NCBI GenBank assembly: GCA_030612585.1
Contig: JAUWNP010000008.1
Location: 1 to 52,770, forward strand
Reading direction: 5' to 3'
DNA: 52,770 bases
DNA from: Anaerolineae bacterium
Lineage (GTDB): Bacteria > Chloroflexota > Anaerolineae > B4-G1
Below the pieces are notes generated by a model. The model was not told the origin of the DNA, did not search any database, and saw nothing but the letters and a program-made list of their open reading frames with translations. A program made the translations under genes and the position numbers. Below are positions 1-7,579 of this stretch, one piece after another. The number at the start of each line of letters is the position of its first letter. The first letter of the stretch is position 1.

Positions 1-672
1 GTCTTTAGAGAAGGCAAGAGGCCGCCCCCGATTCGCAGTGATCAGGATGGCCTGGTCCTCCGGCACGACGCCGACGAGATCAATAGCCAGCAATTCGACG
101 ACGTCGGCGATGTCCAGCATCTCGCCGCGCTGCACCATATCCGGCCTCAGCCGGTTGATGATCAGTTGTGGGGGACCTTTCTCCTCTGCCTCGACCAGCC
201 CGATGACCCGGTCGGCATCGCGCACGGCAGCCACCTCCGGGTTGGTGACGATGAGAATCTCGTCGGCCGGGGCGATAGCGTAGCGGAAGCCCTGCTCGAT
301 GCCAGCGGGAGAATCAATCAGGATGAAATCGTGCTGTTCTCGCAGGCTCTCGCAGACGCGCACCATGTCATCAGGCTGGACCGCGCTCTTGTCGCGGGTT
401 TGCGCGGCTGGCAGCAGGAAGAGTTCCGCAAGCCGCTTATCGCGCACCAGCGCCTGGCGCAACCGGCAACGTCCCTCGACCACGTCTACCAAGTCGTAGA
501 CGATGCGGTTTTCGAGGCCCAACATCATATCGAGGTTACGCAGGCCGACATCGGCATCAATGACCACCACTCGATGCCCTTGCATCGCCAGTGCGACGCC
601 CATGTTGGCGGTGAGGGTTGTCTTTCCCACTCCTCCCTTGCCCGAAGTAACCGTAATCGCTCTTGCCCCCAT
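1..672 (-). CDS. minD: Septum site-determining ATPase MinD (3' end outside window)
   Basis: Membrane-associated ATPase that works with MinC to keep the division septum away from wrong positions. The first 224 codons are visible from an ATG at 672. A deviant Walker A motif (GKGGVGKTT, residues 11-19, with the signature Lys12 and Lys17) is followed by VVVIDADVGLRNLD, the typical MinD/ParA switch region, and later by IDSPAGIEQGF and ILIVTNPEVAAVRDADRVIGL, all characteristic of MinD. The C-terminal part, including the amphipathic membrane-targeting helix, lies beyond position 1. The gene starts 9 bp after minC, so the two are almost certainly co-transcribed. Nothing unusual is seen in the visible part. 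MinD is clearly favoured over a generic ParA by the NLDMMLGLENRIVYDLVDV segment. Confidence 0.97.
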   Translation of the reverse strand, partial: MGARAITVTSGKGGVGKTTLTANMGVALAMQGHRVVVIDADVGLRNLDMMLGLENRIVYDLVDVVEGRCRLRQALVRDKRLAELFLLPAAQTRDKSAVQPDDMVRVCESLREQHDFILIDSPAGIEQGFRYAIAPADEILIVTNPEVAAVRDADRVIGLVEAEEKGPPQLIINRLRPDMVQRGEMLDIADVVELLAIDLVGVVPEDQAILITANRGRPLAFSKD

Positions 673-681
673 TGGCTCTCC

Positions 682-1398
682 TTACTCCACCCGTCTCATC
701 TCACTGTCATTCCAGGGAACAGCCACAATCTTTCCTTCGCGCACCGAGGCCATCTCCGGCACAGGCTTGCGCCGTCGCTCCTCCGGGGAGCGGGCGATGT
801 GACCGGCGATGCGGAGTTGCGTCGGAGCCAGGTCGAGAGCACAGATCACAGCCCCCTCATCCCCCAACGCCCCGGCGTGCACCACCCCACGCACACGGCC
901 CCACACCAGGATGTCACCACCCGCCACTACTTCTGCCCCAGGGTTGACGTCGCCGACGACCACGACGTGGCCCGGATAGCGCAGGCTCTGGCCAGAACGA
1001 AGCGTGCGCCGCACAACCATCCCTTCGGCAACTGGTTCCTCGTCCCCTTCGGTCATGGCCTCCGGCACGCGTGGGTGAGGCAGGCCAAGGCTAATCACCA
1101 GCCCTAACTCCTGCGCGGCCGCCTCTGTAATGGGATTCGTACTGATCAGCGCCCACAACTCAACCTGGTGGCGGGCAAGCAGCGCACGTGCCCCATCAAT
1201 CTCGGAGTGAATCAATTCCCGCGCCCCGACGTCGAGAGCGACAAGGCCACCGCGAAAGAAAGCGGGGTTAGCACCAAGACGTGTCTCCAACGCTCGCAGT
1301 CCGGCGTCCCAATCCCCCTCCCCCAGCGTGACGAGCAGCCCCTGGCGGATACCCTTGATAGTGATCGTATCTGGGCTCACATGTTCCCTTTCTGGCAT
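682..1398 (-). CDS. minC: Septum site-determining protein MinC
   Basis: Inhibitor of FtsZ polymerisation, recruited to the membrane by MinD. The 238-aa protein has a short N-terminal domain beginning TITIKGIRQGLLVTL, a linker rich in acidic residues, and the C-terminal beta-helix domain with VVRRTLRSGQ, GDVNPGAEVVAGGDI and WGRVRGVVHAG, the strongest MinC hallmarks. I chose the ATG at 1398 because an extended -10 box (1408-1416) lies immediately upstream; a longer reading from a TTG at 1419 would run through the promoter itself. With that promoter the mRNA would have almost no 5' leader. minD follows after 9 bp. Family assignment is sure; the exact start is likely. Confidence 0.93.
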   Translation of the reverse strand: MPEREHVSPDTITIKGIRQGLLVTLGEGDWDAGLRALETRLGANPAFFRGGLVALDVGARELIHSEIDGARALLARHQVELWALISTNPITEAAAQELGLVISLGLPHPRVPEAMTEGDEEPVAEGMVVRRTLRSGQSLRYPGHVVVVGDVNPGAEVVAGGDILVWGRVRGVVHAGALGDEGAVICALDLAPTQLRIAGHIARSPEERRRKPVPEMASVREGKIVAVPWNDSEMRRVE

Positions 1399-1407
1399 CT
1401 CGATGGC

Positions 1408-1416
1408 ATTATAGCA
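1408..1416 (-). promoter_or_regulatory. Extended -10 promoter of minC
   Basis: The minus strand reads TGCTATAAT, an extended -10 box, 9 nt before the minC ATG. No good -35 box is seen at the usual distance. Transcription should start at or within a few bases of the start codon, implying a leaderless or nearly leaderless mRNA. Confidence 0.6.
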
Positions 1417-1510
1417 CAAGAACTGGCAAATTGGTAGATTAGTAGATTGTCAAGGGCCACGGGTCTCGAACCTTCCCACGACGACGCGGTCGCTCACCGC
1501 CCGCCCCATC

Positions 1511-1645
1511 TCATCCACGACAGGCATCGGCCAGCACCGCACTACCCGACGCAAGCGGGAGGCTCAACACGTATTGGCCCCAGGCATAGCCACCCTGATT
1601 GTGGCTCTGATCCACCAGAGGGAAGTTCGGCCAGATGCGGCTGAG
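1511..1645 (-). pseudogene. Remnant of a large membrane protein gene (DUF2723/PMT-like fragment)
   Basis: In the 280-bp gap between mrdA and minC one minus-strand frame reads RIWPNFPLVDQSHNQGGYAW followed by GQYVLSLPLASGSAVLAD and a stop. This resembles the part of DUF2723-type membrane proteins that follows the transmembrane region (VDQSHNxxAxxWGQ...LPxGAVLL...). No start codon, membrane segments or downstream continuation are present, so it looks like a decayed fragment. rodA often lies next to mrdA, but this fragment does not look like RodA. The rest of the gap holds only a short GGTAGATTAGTAGATT tract (1432-1447). The family call rests on memory of a motif, so it is tentative. Confidence 0.35.
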
Positions 1646-1695
1646 GCAATGAACAATGAACCAACCCGCCGACTCCCGCCGCACTCAACCAGTCG

Positions 1696-3699
1696 TCAGG
1701 GCGTGGTCTCATCGCGGCTGAAATAATACTCCAGAATGTCGTGGGCCACTGGCACCGCCACCACCGACCCCTCACCTCCGTTGTACAGGAAGACGACGAC
1801 GGAGACTTCTGGCTTCTCCACAGGCGCAAAGGCGGCAAACCAGGCGTGCTCTGGCCAGGTCCCTTCGCAAAGACCGGCCGCCGCCGCAATATCGTCACAA
1901 TACTGGGCCGTGCCGGTCTTGCCGGCCACGCGCAGCCCCTCGATTCGACCCCGCTTGGCCGCCGTGCCGTAGGCCACCGCCCCCTCCATCCCCTGCTGCA
2001 CCAGCGACCAGTTCTCCGGGCTGATGTGCAGCGTGCGGATGATCTCCGGCTCGAAAGGCTGAGTCACGACCCCCTGGGCATCGGTGACGTGGTGGACGAT
2101 ACGCGGGCGGTAGAGCGTGCCGCCGTTGGCGACGACGTTGACAGCATTGAGCATTTGCAGCGGCGTGACGGAGAGATAACCCTCTCCGATGGACAGGTTA
2201 TAGGTATCGCCGGTGGACCAGGACTCGCCATACGTGAGCCTCTTCCAGGTCGCCGTGGGCACCAGACCGCCGATCTCGCCCAGCAACTCCACACCGGTCG
2301 GTTCCCCGAAGCCGAACAACCGGGCATACTGGGCGATGCGTTCCACACCCAGTCCCTTGAAGTCAGTCTTCTCGAATCCCCCCCCAACTTCGTAGAAGAA
2401 GATATTGCACGAATTGGCAATGCCACCCACCACATCCAGCGAGCCGTGGCCAGCCCGGTTCCAGCAGTAGAAAGACTGCGCCATGCCGGGGTCGTTGGGA
2501 TAATACTTATTGGGTACAACGATAGTGCCGGGACAGGAGAGACGTGTGCGCGGCGTCAGTACCCCCTCCTGGAGGGCAGCAGCCGCCACCACGATCTTAA
2601 ACGTTGACCCAGGTTGCAGGTAATCTGAGATGGCGTGGTTGAACAGCGGCCGGTGGGGGTCCTCCAGGCGCTGCAAATCGCGCGCCGAGATACCCTGGGT
2701 GAAAATGTTGTTATCGTAAGTCGGCAGGCTGACCAGCGCCAGAATCTCGCCCGTCTGCGGGTTCATCACGATCGCCATCCCGCGCGGCGAGTTCACGTCC
2801 GGCTGGGCCATTGCACGCCGCAATGCTTCTTCGACAAACCGTTGCAGGTCGAGGTCGAGCGTCAGATGGACATTATCACCTGGCACAGGCGCGGCCTGCT
2901 GCTCAACCACGCGGATCAACCGGCCCATCACGTCCTCCTCGATGAGCATCCGGCCCTTCTCCCCCCGCAACACCTCCTCGTAAGTGGCCTCGACGCCAGC
3001 ATTGCCGACGCGATCCGTGGCCGAATCGTAGCCTAGCGCAACGTACTCCTCTTCACTTTCCTCAGGAATAGGCAGCATATATCCCAGCATCTGCGACACC
3101 AGTGGGCCATAGGGATAATCGCGCACCGATTCCACCTCGACCGACACGCCGGGCAGCGTCATCGCCTCCTGTTTCAACAGCAATGCCGTATCCCGCTCTA
3201 TCCCTGGTCTGATCACCAACGGGCTATAACTGGCCGTATAGGTATAAGGCACAATCTCGCGCAAGCCTTTGTTGTCTTCACTCCCATGCGCGCCGGCCGC
3301 GCTGTAGGGCATATCAAGCAGCACGGCCAGGCGGATGAGCACAGACTCAGCCTCAGCCTCGTCATCGGGCAGATAGGCGGTGGCGACAGCGACGTTGAAA
3401 CTGGGGACGTTGCGCACCAGCGGCGTGCCAGAGCGGTCGTAGATGATGCCCCGAGCAGCAGGGATAACGACTGGCCTCAACCGCTGCCGTTCCGCCCAGG
3501 CGCGGTAGTCTTCGCCCTGCACAAATTGCAGATTCCACAATCGCAGGCCAAAAACTCCAAGGACGCACAGAACCAGCAAACCCAACGCGACAACCCGCGG
3601 TGCTCCTATGATTGCCGCCCAGCGTGCCTGCCATCGGCTCTGAGCGATGTCCTGAGTCTGTCGAAGGGCAACCCGCTGCGGCGCTTTGTGCAGTGTCAC
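1696..3699 (-). CDS. mrdA: Penicillin-binding protein 2 (transpeptidase of the elongasome)
   Basis: Class B PBP that cross-links peptidoglycan during cell elongation with MreBCD. The 667-aa protein has one membrane anchor (about residues 35-52), the PBP dimerisation region with RGIIYDRSG (83-91), and a transpeptidase domain with all three motifs: S365-T-F-K368 (catalytic Ser365), S430-C-N432 and K594-T-G-T. The start is a GTG at 3699 that overlaps the mreD stop in a GTGA, implying translational coupling. Near the N-terminus the residues LRQTQDIAQS are encoded by a dispersed repeat (around 3646-3672), so the first 20 residues are probably partly repeat-derived. PBP2 rather than FtsI is supported by the mreBCD context. 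Confidence 0.96.
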   Translation of the reverse strand: MTLHKAPQRVALRQTQDIAQSRWQARWAAIIGAPRVVALGLLVLCVLGVFGLRLWNLQFVQGEDYRAWAERQRLRPVVIPAARGIIYDRSGTPLVRNVPSFNVAVATAYLPDDEAEAESVLIRLAVLLDMPYSAAGAHGSEDNKGLREIVPYTYTASYSPLVIRPGIERDTALLLKQEAMTLPGVSVEVESVRDYPYGPLVSQMLGYMLPIPEESEEEYVALGYDSATDRVGNAGVEATYEEVLRGEKGRMLIEEDVMGRLIRVVEQQAAPVPGDNVHLTLDLDLQRFVEEALRRAMAQPDVNSPRGMAIVMNPQTGEILALVSLPTYDNNIFTQGISARDLQRLEDPHRPLFNHAISDYLQPGSTFKIVVAAAALQEGVLTPRTRLSCPGTIVVPNKYYPNDPGMAQSFYCWNRAGHGSLDVVGGIANSCNIFFYEVGGGFEKTDFKGLGVERIAQYARLFGFGEPTGVELLGEIGGLVPTATWKRLTYGESWSTGDTYNLSIGEGYLSVTPLQMLNAVNVVANGGTLYRPRIVHHVTDAQGVVTQPFEPEIIRTLHISPENWSLVQQGMEGAVAYGTAAKRGRIEGLRVAGKTGTAQYCDDIAAAAGLCEGTWPEHAWFAAFAPVEKPEVSVVVFLYNGGEGSVVAVPVAHDILEYYFSRDETTP
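3646..3672 (+). repeat. Dispersed palindrome-like repeat inside mrdA
   Basis: The segment containing CCTGAGTCTGTCGAAGGGCA encodes part of the extra N-terminus of PBP2. Related wording occurs around 7878-7906 (CCTGAGCGGAGCCGAATGGG) and 40247-40262 (GAGCCTGCCGAAGGATC), each time inside a reading frame. It resembles a family of short dispersed elements that end up translated in host genes. Confidence 0.45.
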
Positions 3700-4196
3700 A
3701 GTGCGAATCTCTCCTGTCGCGTTTTTCGCTCCAACCAGGCCAGCGGCTGCCGGACGAACGGAGCCAGCACCACGTTAAGCAGCACCGATGGACCAACCAC
3801 CCGCATCAGCGCAAACCTCCAATCCACCGCATGCCCCGTCCAGGTCAGAACGAACAGCAAGACCAGATGGTAGACCACGACGCCGAGAAACGCCAGGAGC
3901 AGAAGACGTACCACCGGCGGACCGAAGCCCCGTCCCCACGACCGCCCGGCCAGGAAGACCACGGCCAACAGAGCCAGTGGGGTCGCGCCCAGTGGCCCCC
4001 CGGAGAGTAGATCAACGATCAGCCCACCGATAAAACCCCACATCAGTCCCTCGTCTACTCCGCGCACTACGGCCCACGCCAGCACGACCAGCAACATCAG
4101 ATCAGGTCGCGCTCCCCACAGATTCACTCGCGATAGCAAAACGCTCTGGATCAAGGCTATGCTGGTCAGAAGAGGAATGGTCAGGTAGGGGTTAAT
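3696..4196 (-). CDS. mreD: Rod shape-determining protein MreD (probable ATT start)
   Basis: Small polytopic membrane protein of the elongasome. About five hydrophobic helices fill the protein, with RPDLMLLVVLAWAVVRG and GLIVDLLSGGPLGATPLALL typical of MreD. The frame stays open to an ATT at 4196, placed 6 nt after a perfect AGGAGG (4203-4208). From there the protein would be 166 aa and begin INPYLTIPLLTSIALIQSVL, which resembles other MreD N-termini. The only conventional start in frame is a TTG at 4154 that cuts away half of the first helix and has no Shine-Dalgarno sequence. A GTG closer to the AGGAGG is in another frame that stops after six codons. The ATT start is therefore my preferred reading, with a sequencing error as the alternative. 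Confidence 0.88.
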   Translation of the reverse strand: MNPYLTIPLLTSIALIQSVLLSRVNLWGARPDLMLLVVLAWAVVRGVDEGLMWGFIGGLIVDLLSGGPLGATPLALLAVVFLAGRSWGRGFGPPVVRLLLLAFLGVVVYHLVLLFVLTWTGHAVDWRFALMRVVGPSVLLNVVLAPFVRQPLAWLERKTRQERFAL

Positions 4197-4231
4197 CTCA
4201 CACCTCCTGGCGTGAAACGCAAAACGTGAGG

Positions 4232-5122
4232 CTACGGCTCTTCGGGCGGGGGCTCTTCGTCGAGAGGTATCTGTTCAAACGCGGTGATCACCAATACCAG
4301 TTCCAGCCGCGAGAAGTCCACCACCGGCCGCACGATAGCAGTCTGGAACAGCGCGTAGTCCACCTGCTGCACTTCGGTAACCTGGCCGACAACCAAGCCT
4401 TTAGGCACAAAGCCGCCCAGCCCAGAGGTCAGCACAATTTCGCCGACGTTGATGCTCTCCTCTTGCGGGATATATTCCATGCACAAGACGCCATCGGGCC
4501 GCCCCACGACCAGGCCAGTGACACGGGAGGTCTGAAGGAGAGCAGCGACGGCACTATCGGGATCGGTGAGGAGTTGGACTTTGGCCGTGCGCGGGCCCAC
4601 CTGCGCAACCCGCCCCACCAACCCGGCCCCGCTACTGACGACCGGCATCCCCACCTCTACCTCCTGCCGTGTTCCCACGTTGATGGTAACATAACGCAGG
4701 TAGGGATTCGGCTCTGTGCCCACCACCTCCCCACACGGGAAAGTGTCGCAGGCCTCCCAGCCGATCACGTCGGCACCCAGGTAAGCCGAGATCGGATACT
4801 CGCTGACGAAGTTCAACAAGGCACGGTATTGTTCGACCCCGGCCTCGTACTCTCTCAAGCGGACATTCTCGACCGTCAGAGCGTCCACCTGCACTTGCAG
4901 TTTCTCGACTTCAGCGCGCAGTTCGCGGACTTCGCGCACCGTCTCGAACAGACCACCAGTAGCCTCTACCACGCTCGAAAACGCGCGCTGCAACGGATCG
5001 AGCACGTAGTGGAGTACATTCTCCACCGGGATCAGATAGCCGGACTCGTGGGATACCAGAAGCAACAGCCCGAGAACAAGCAACAGCAGGGGAAGCCATG
5101 GACGGCGGGAAGACTCATTCAT
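4232..5122 (-). CDS. mreC: Rod shape-determining protein MreC
   Basis: Bitopic membrane protein that links MreB and PBP2. The 296-aa protein starts with a short basic tail and one membrane helix (about residues 9-27), then a coiled coil (about 50-95, REVRELRAEVEKLQVQVDAL), then the beta-barrel domain containing VNVGTRQEVEVGMPVVSS and GLVGRVAQVGPRTAKVQLLTD, which are standard MreC sequences. The C-terminus is Pro/Glu-rich. I chose the ATG at 5122, preceded by GGTGGGG, over a TTG at 5134. It lies between mreB and mreD on the same strand. Confidence 0.95.
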   Translation of the reverse strand: MNESSRRPWLPLLLLVLGLLLLVSHESGYLIPVENVLHYVLDPLQRAFSSVVEATGGLFETVREVRELRAEVEKLQVQVDALTVENVRLREYEAGVEQYRALLNFVSEYPISAYLGADVIGWEACDTFPCGEVVGTEPNPYLRYVTINVGTRQEVEVGMPVVSSGAGLVGRVAQVGPRTAKVQLLTDPDSAVAALLQTSRVTGLVVGRPDGVLCMEYIPQEESINVGEIVLTSGLGGFVPKGLVVGQVTEVQQVDYALFQTAIVRPVVDFSRLELVLVITAFEQIPLDEEPPPEEP

Positions 5123-5181
5123 AGCCCCACCCAACCGATGATCAGACGCTGGTTACCCCCCTCAATCAACATGGAGGCCAG

Positions 5182-6252
5182 TTAGAAGGCATGGGTCCTG
5201 GGTCGCCGGTCGTCGGTGCTGACCAACACCTCGCGCAGCACATCCAGTTCCTCCAGTACCTTGCCAGCGCCACGGGCCACGCAGGTCATCGAGTCCTGAG
5301 CGACCCAGGCCTGCATGTTCGTCTCTTCACTGATCCGCTCAGCCATACCCTTCAAGAGAGAGCCCCCACCTGCCAGGCAGATGCCGGTCTCCATCAGGTC
5401 GGCGATCAACTCTGGCGGAGTCTCATCCAGCGCGTCCCTGATGAGATCTACGATGATACTGACTGACCCGCTCAACGCCTCTCGGATCTCGATGCTGCTG
5501 ACCTCGATCGCCTCGGGCAACCCGGTGACCAGATTGCGCCCACGCAGCGTCATCGTCATCTCCTCAGGCAACGGGTATGCCGACCCGACGCTGATCTTGG
5601 CTCGCTCGGCCATACGCTCCCCAATGTAGAGGTTGTACTTCTGGCGAGCGTACTGCATAATGTCCTCGTCCATCTCGTCGCCAGCGATGCGGAGAGAACG
5701 GCTGACGACAATGCCACCCAGGCAGAAGACGCCCACCTCGGTCGTGCCGCCGCCGACGTCCACGACCATGCTGCCGCGCGCCTCCGTCACCGGCATCCCG
5801 GCCCCGATAGCCGCCGCCATTGGCTCCTCAATCAGAAAAACCTCCCGTGCACCGGCAGAAATGGCCGCATCGTACACCGCACGCTTTTCGACCTCGGTCA
5901 CACCACTGGGAATGCCCACGACGACGCGAGGCCGGGGGAAAGGCAGCAAGAGTTGGCTATGCGCCTTCTTGATAAAGTAGTCCAACATAGCCTCGGTCAC
6001 GTCGAATTCCGAGATAACACCATCGCGCAAGGGACGAATAGCGACGATGTTGGCAGGCGTACGACCGACCATCTCCTTCGCCTCTGCGCCAATAGCAAGA
6101 ATTTTTCTGCTGTTTCGCTCAATGGCTACCCAGGACGGTTCGTTGATGACAATGCCCTTCCCTCTCACGTAGACCAGCGTATTGGCCGTGCCGAGGTCAA
6201 TGCCGACATCAAGAGAGAACAGTCCAAGAAAGGCATCAATGGGATTGAACAC
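5182..6252 (-). CDS. mreB: Rod shape-determining protein MreB (actin homologue)
   Basis: Cytoskeletal ATPase that guides lateral wall synthesis. The 356-aa length fits the family. The actin-fold phosphate-1 loop (DVGIDLGTANTLVYVRGKG, about residues 15-33), the phosphate-2 loop (VVDVGGGTTEVGV) and the adenosine site (CLAGGGSLLKGMAE) are all intact. The start is a GTG at 6252 in the context FNPIDAFLGLFSLD, a short membrane-binding lead typical of MreB. It is the first gene of the mreB-mreC-mreD-mrdA run and is served by a promoter diverging from that of scpA. Confidence 0.98.
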   Translation of the reverse strand: MFNPIDAFLGLFSLDVGIDLGTANTLVYVRGKGIVINEPSWVAIERNSRKILAIGAEAKEMVGRTPANIVAIRPLRDGVISEFDVTEAMLDYFIKKAHSQLLLPFPRPRVVVGIPSGVTEVEKRAVYDAAISAGAREVFLIEEPMAAAIGAGMPVTEARGSMVVDVGGGTTEVGVFCLGGIVVSRSLRIAGDEMDEDIMQYARQKYNLYIGERMAERAKISVGSAYPLPEEMTMTLRGRNLVTGLPEAIEVSSIEIREALSGSVSIIVDLIRDALDETPPELIADLMETGICLAGGGSLLKGMAERISEETNMQAWVAQDSMTCVARGAGKVLEELDVLREVLVSTDDRRPRTHAF

Positions 6253-6321
6253 AAGCGTCTCCTAGACACAAACTACCGCCCCGGGCCACTCGATCTTTCA
6301 ACACCGGGGCTACCACGCCAA

Positions 6322-6330
6322 ATTATACCA
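6322..6330 (-). promoter_or_regulatory. Extended -10 promoter of mreB
   Basis: The minus strand reads TGGTATAAT, a textbook extended -10 box, about 70 nt before the mreB start. The -35 region (TTTCCC, 18 nt upstream) is weak, as is usual for extended -10 promoters. Confidence 0.65.
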
Positions 6331-6353
6331 CAAATCATAGACCGGGGGAAATC

Positions 6354-6381
6354 TTGGAAAACAGCCTGTTTGTGCTATAAT
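6354..6381 (+). promoter_or_regulatory. Promoter of scpA
   Basis: TTGGAA (6354-6359), a 16-nt spacer and TATAAT (6376-6381) preceded by TGC give a full extended promoter. The ATG of scpA is only 13 nt past the -10 box, so the 5' leader would be about 6 nt and could not hold a Shine-Dalgarno site. Confidence 0.75.
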
Positions 6382-6394
6382 CTGACCTACGGCT

Positions 6395-7153
6395 ATGTCT
6401 CCACACTATCAGATTAGATTGCCCGTCTTCGAGGGCCCCCTGGACTTGCTCCTCCACCTCATTGAGCGGGAGGAACTGGATATCACCACGATCGCGCTGG
6501 CCCAGGTAACCGACCAGTATCTGACTTACCTGGCGGAACTGGAACGACGGCAAGTAAAGGAACTGGCAGACTTTCTCGTCGTGGCGGCGAAACTCCTGCT
6601 TATCAAGTCCCAGTCACTGCTTCCGCGTCCACCAGCGCTGACCCCTGAAACCGAAGACGTGGGCGACGAACTGGTGCGCCAGTTGCAGGTCTACAGGCGC
6701 TTCAAAAAAATCGCGACGCTACTGCACGAACGGGAGAAGCAGGGGCTGCACGGCTACGTGCGCATTGCCCCCCTCCCCCACCTCGAACCACAACTTGACC
6801 TGGGCGACGTGGCGCTCCACGACCTGTTGGCCGCCGTACAGGAGGCATTGGACGCCATACCCGCCCCGCCGGTCGGGGAGGTCGTCGCGCCCATCACGGT
6901 GACCGTGGCCGAGCAAATCGCCTGCATCGAGAATCAACTAACCCGGCGACGTCGGGTCCTCTTCCGCGAGATTCTTTCAGCAGCCACCACCCGTGTCGAG
7001 GTCATCGTGACCCTGCTGGCACTGCTGGAACTGATCAAACAGGATCAAGTGAAAGTGCGGCAGGAACGGCTGTTCGGCGAAATCGTTATCGAACAACAGA
7101 CTCCGGCCGAGGCAACTCCCGCCGACCTTCCCGCCACCGGGCCAGCAGCATAG
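6395..7153 (+). CDS. scpA: Segregation and condensation protein A
   Basis: Kleisin subunit that bridges the SMC heads in the bacterial condensin. The N-terminal VFEGPLDLLLHLIEREELDI (about residues 10-30) is the ScpA hallmark, followed by the helical region ELADFLVVAAKLLLIKSQSLLP and a C-terminal winged-helix part (VIVTLLALLELIKQDQVKVRQ). The 252-aa length is normal. scpB, which often follows scpA, is absent: the next gene is convergent and its coding sequence overlaps the last 68 bp of scpA. The start is the ATG at 6395 just behind a strong promoter. Confidence 0.95.
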   Translation: MSPHYQIRLPVFEGPLDLLLHLIEREELDITTIALAQVTDQYLTYLAELERRQVKELADFLVVAAKLLLIKSQSLLPRPPALTPETEDVGDELVRQLQVYRRFKKIATLLHEREKQGLHGYVRIAPLPHLEPQLDLGDVALHDLLAAVQEALDAIPAPPVGEVVAPITVTVAEQIACIENQLTRRRRVLFREILSAATTRVEVIVTLLALLELIKQDQVKVRQERLFGEIVIEQQTPAEATPADLPATGPAA

Positions 7154-7484
7154 CCCCACACGCCCCCACCCCATCCACCGCCACGTCCACCAGGTTGCCG
7201 TTGCGCCCTGGCACGAAGGTCTGGTGGTACTCGTCACTCGCGGCGTAGGCCACGACTAACCCAATGCTGACTGCGCGAAGGACAGTGCCGGTGGGAATGT
7301 GACGGCGCAGCGCCCGCCGGTAGAGCCAGGCCAACACGCCATAGACCACCGCGTGGCCCGCCTTCTTGAGCAACAAGTCAAGCCAGCGCCCTTTGGCGTG
7401 CGGCAGGTCTGGCTGGGCAGATAGCACAAAAATCAACCCCATCCACGCCAGCGGCGGGAACCAGTGCCAGAGGAATCGTTTCAT
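7086..7484 (-). CDS. VanZ-like family membrane protein
   Basis: A 132-aa protein of the VanZ-like family with about four hydrophobic helices. The family signature is present: DKxxHF is replaced by KKAGHAVVYGVLAWLYRRAL, followed by SDEYHQTFVPGRNGNLVDVAVDGVGA near the C-terminus. Relatives affect teicoplanin resistance or have unknown membrane roles, so the function here is not known. I prefer the ATG at 7484 (preceded by CTGGAGCG) to the ATG at 7505. Its 3' end overlaps scpA by 68 bp in convergent orientation. Confidence 0.85.
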   Translation of the reverse strand: MKRFLWHWFPPLAWMGLIFVLSAQPDLPHAKGRWLDLLLKKAGHAVVYGVLAWLYRRALRRHIPTGTVLRAVSIGLVVAYAASDEYHQTFVPGRNGNLVDVAVDGVGACGAMLLARWREGRRELPRPESVVR

Positions 7485-7516
7485 CGCTCCAGAGAATAAC
7501 ATCATTTGATGGGACT

Positions 7517-7554
7517 GTCAAGAAAACGTGCCCGCGAGAGTATCTCGCGGGCAC
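7517..7554 (-). terminator. Intrinsic terminator after the alpha-2-macroglobulin gene
   Basis: A perfect 12-bp inverted repeat (GTGCCCGCGAGA at 7528-7539 and its complement at 7543-7554, 3-nt loop) is followed on the minus strand by GTTTTCTT. It lies 26 bp past the stop of the alpha-2-macroglobulin gene and before the VanZ gene. Confidence 0.7.
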
Positions 7555-7579
7555 ATCGGTGGCCGTGATGTCTGCTTGT

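Noticed and set aside
1455..1490. A GGTTCGAGACC stretch on the minus strand resembling a tRNA T-arm
   Set aside because: The flanking bases do not pair into a T stem and no anticodon or acceptor arm fits upstream or downstream.
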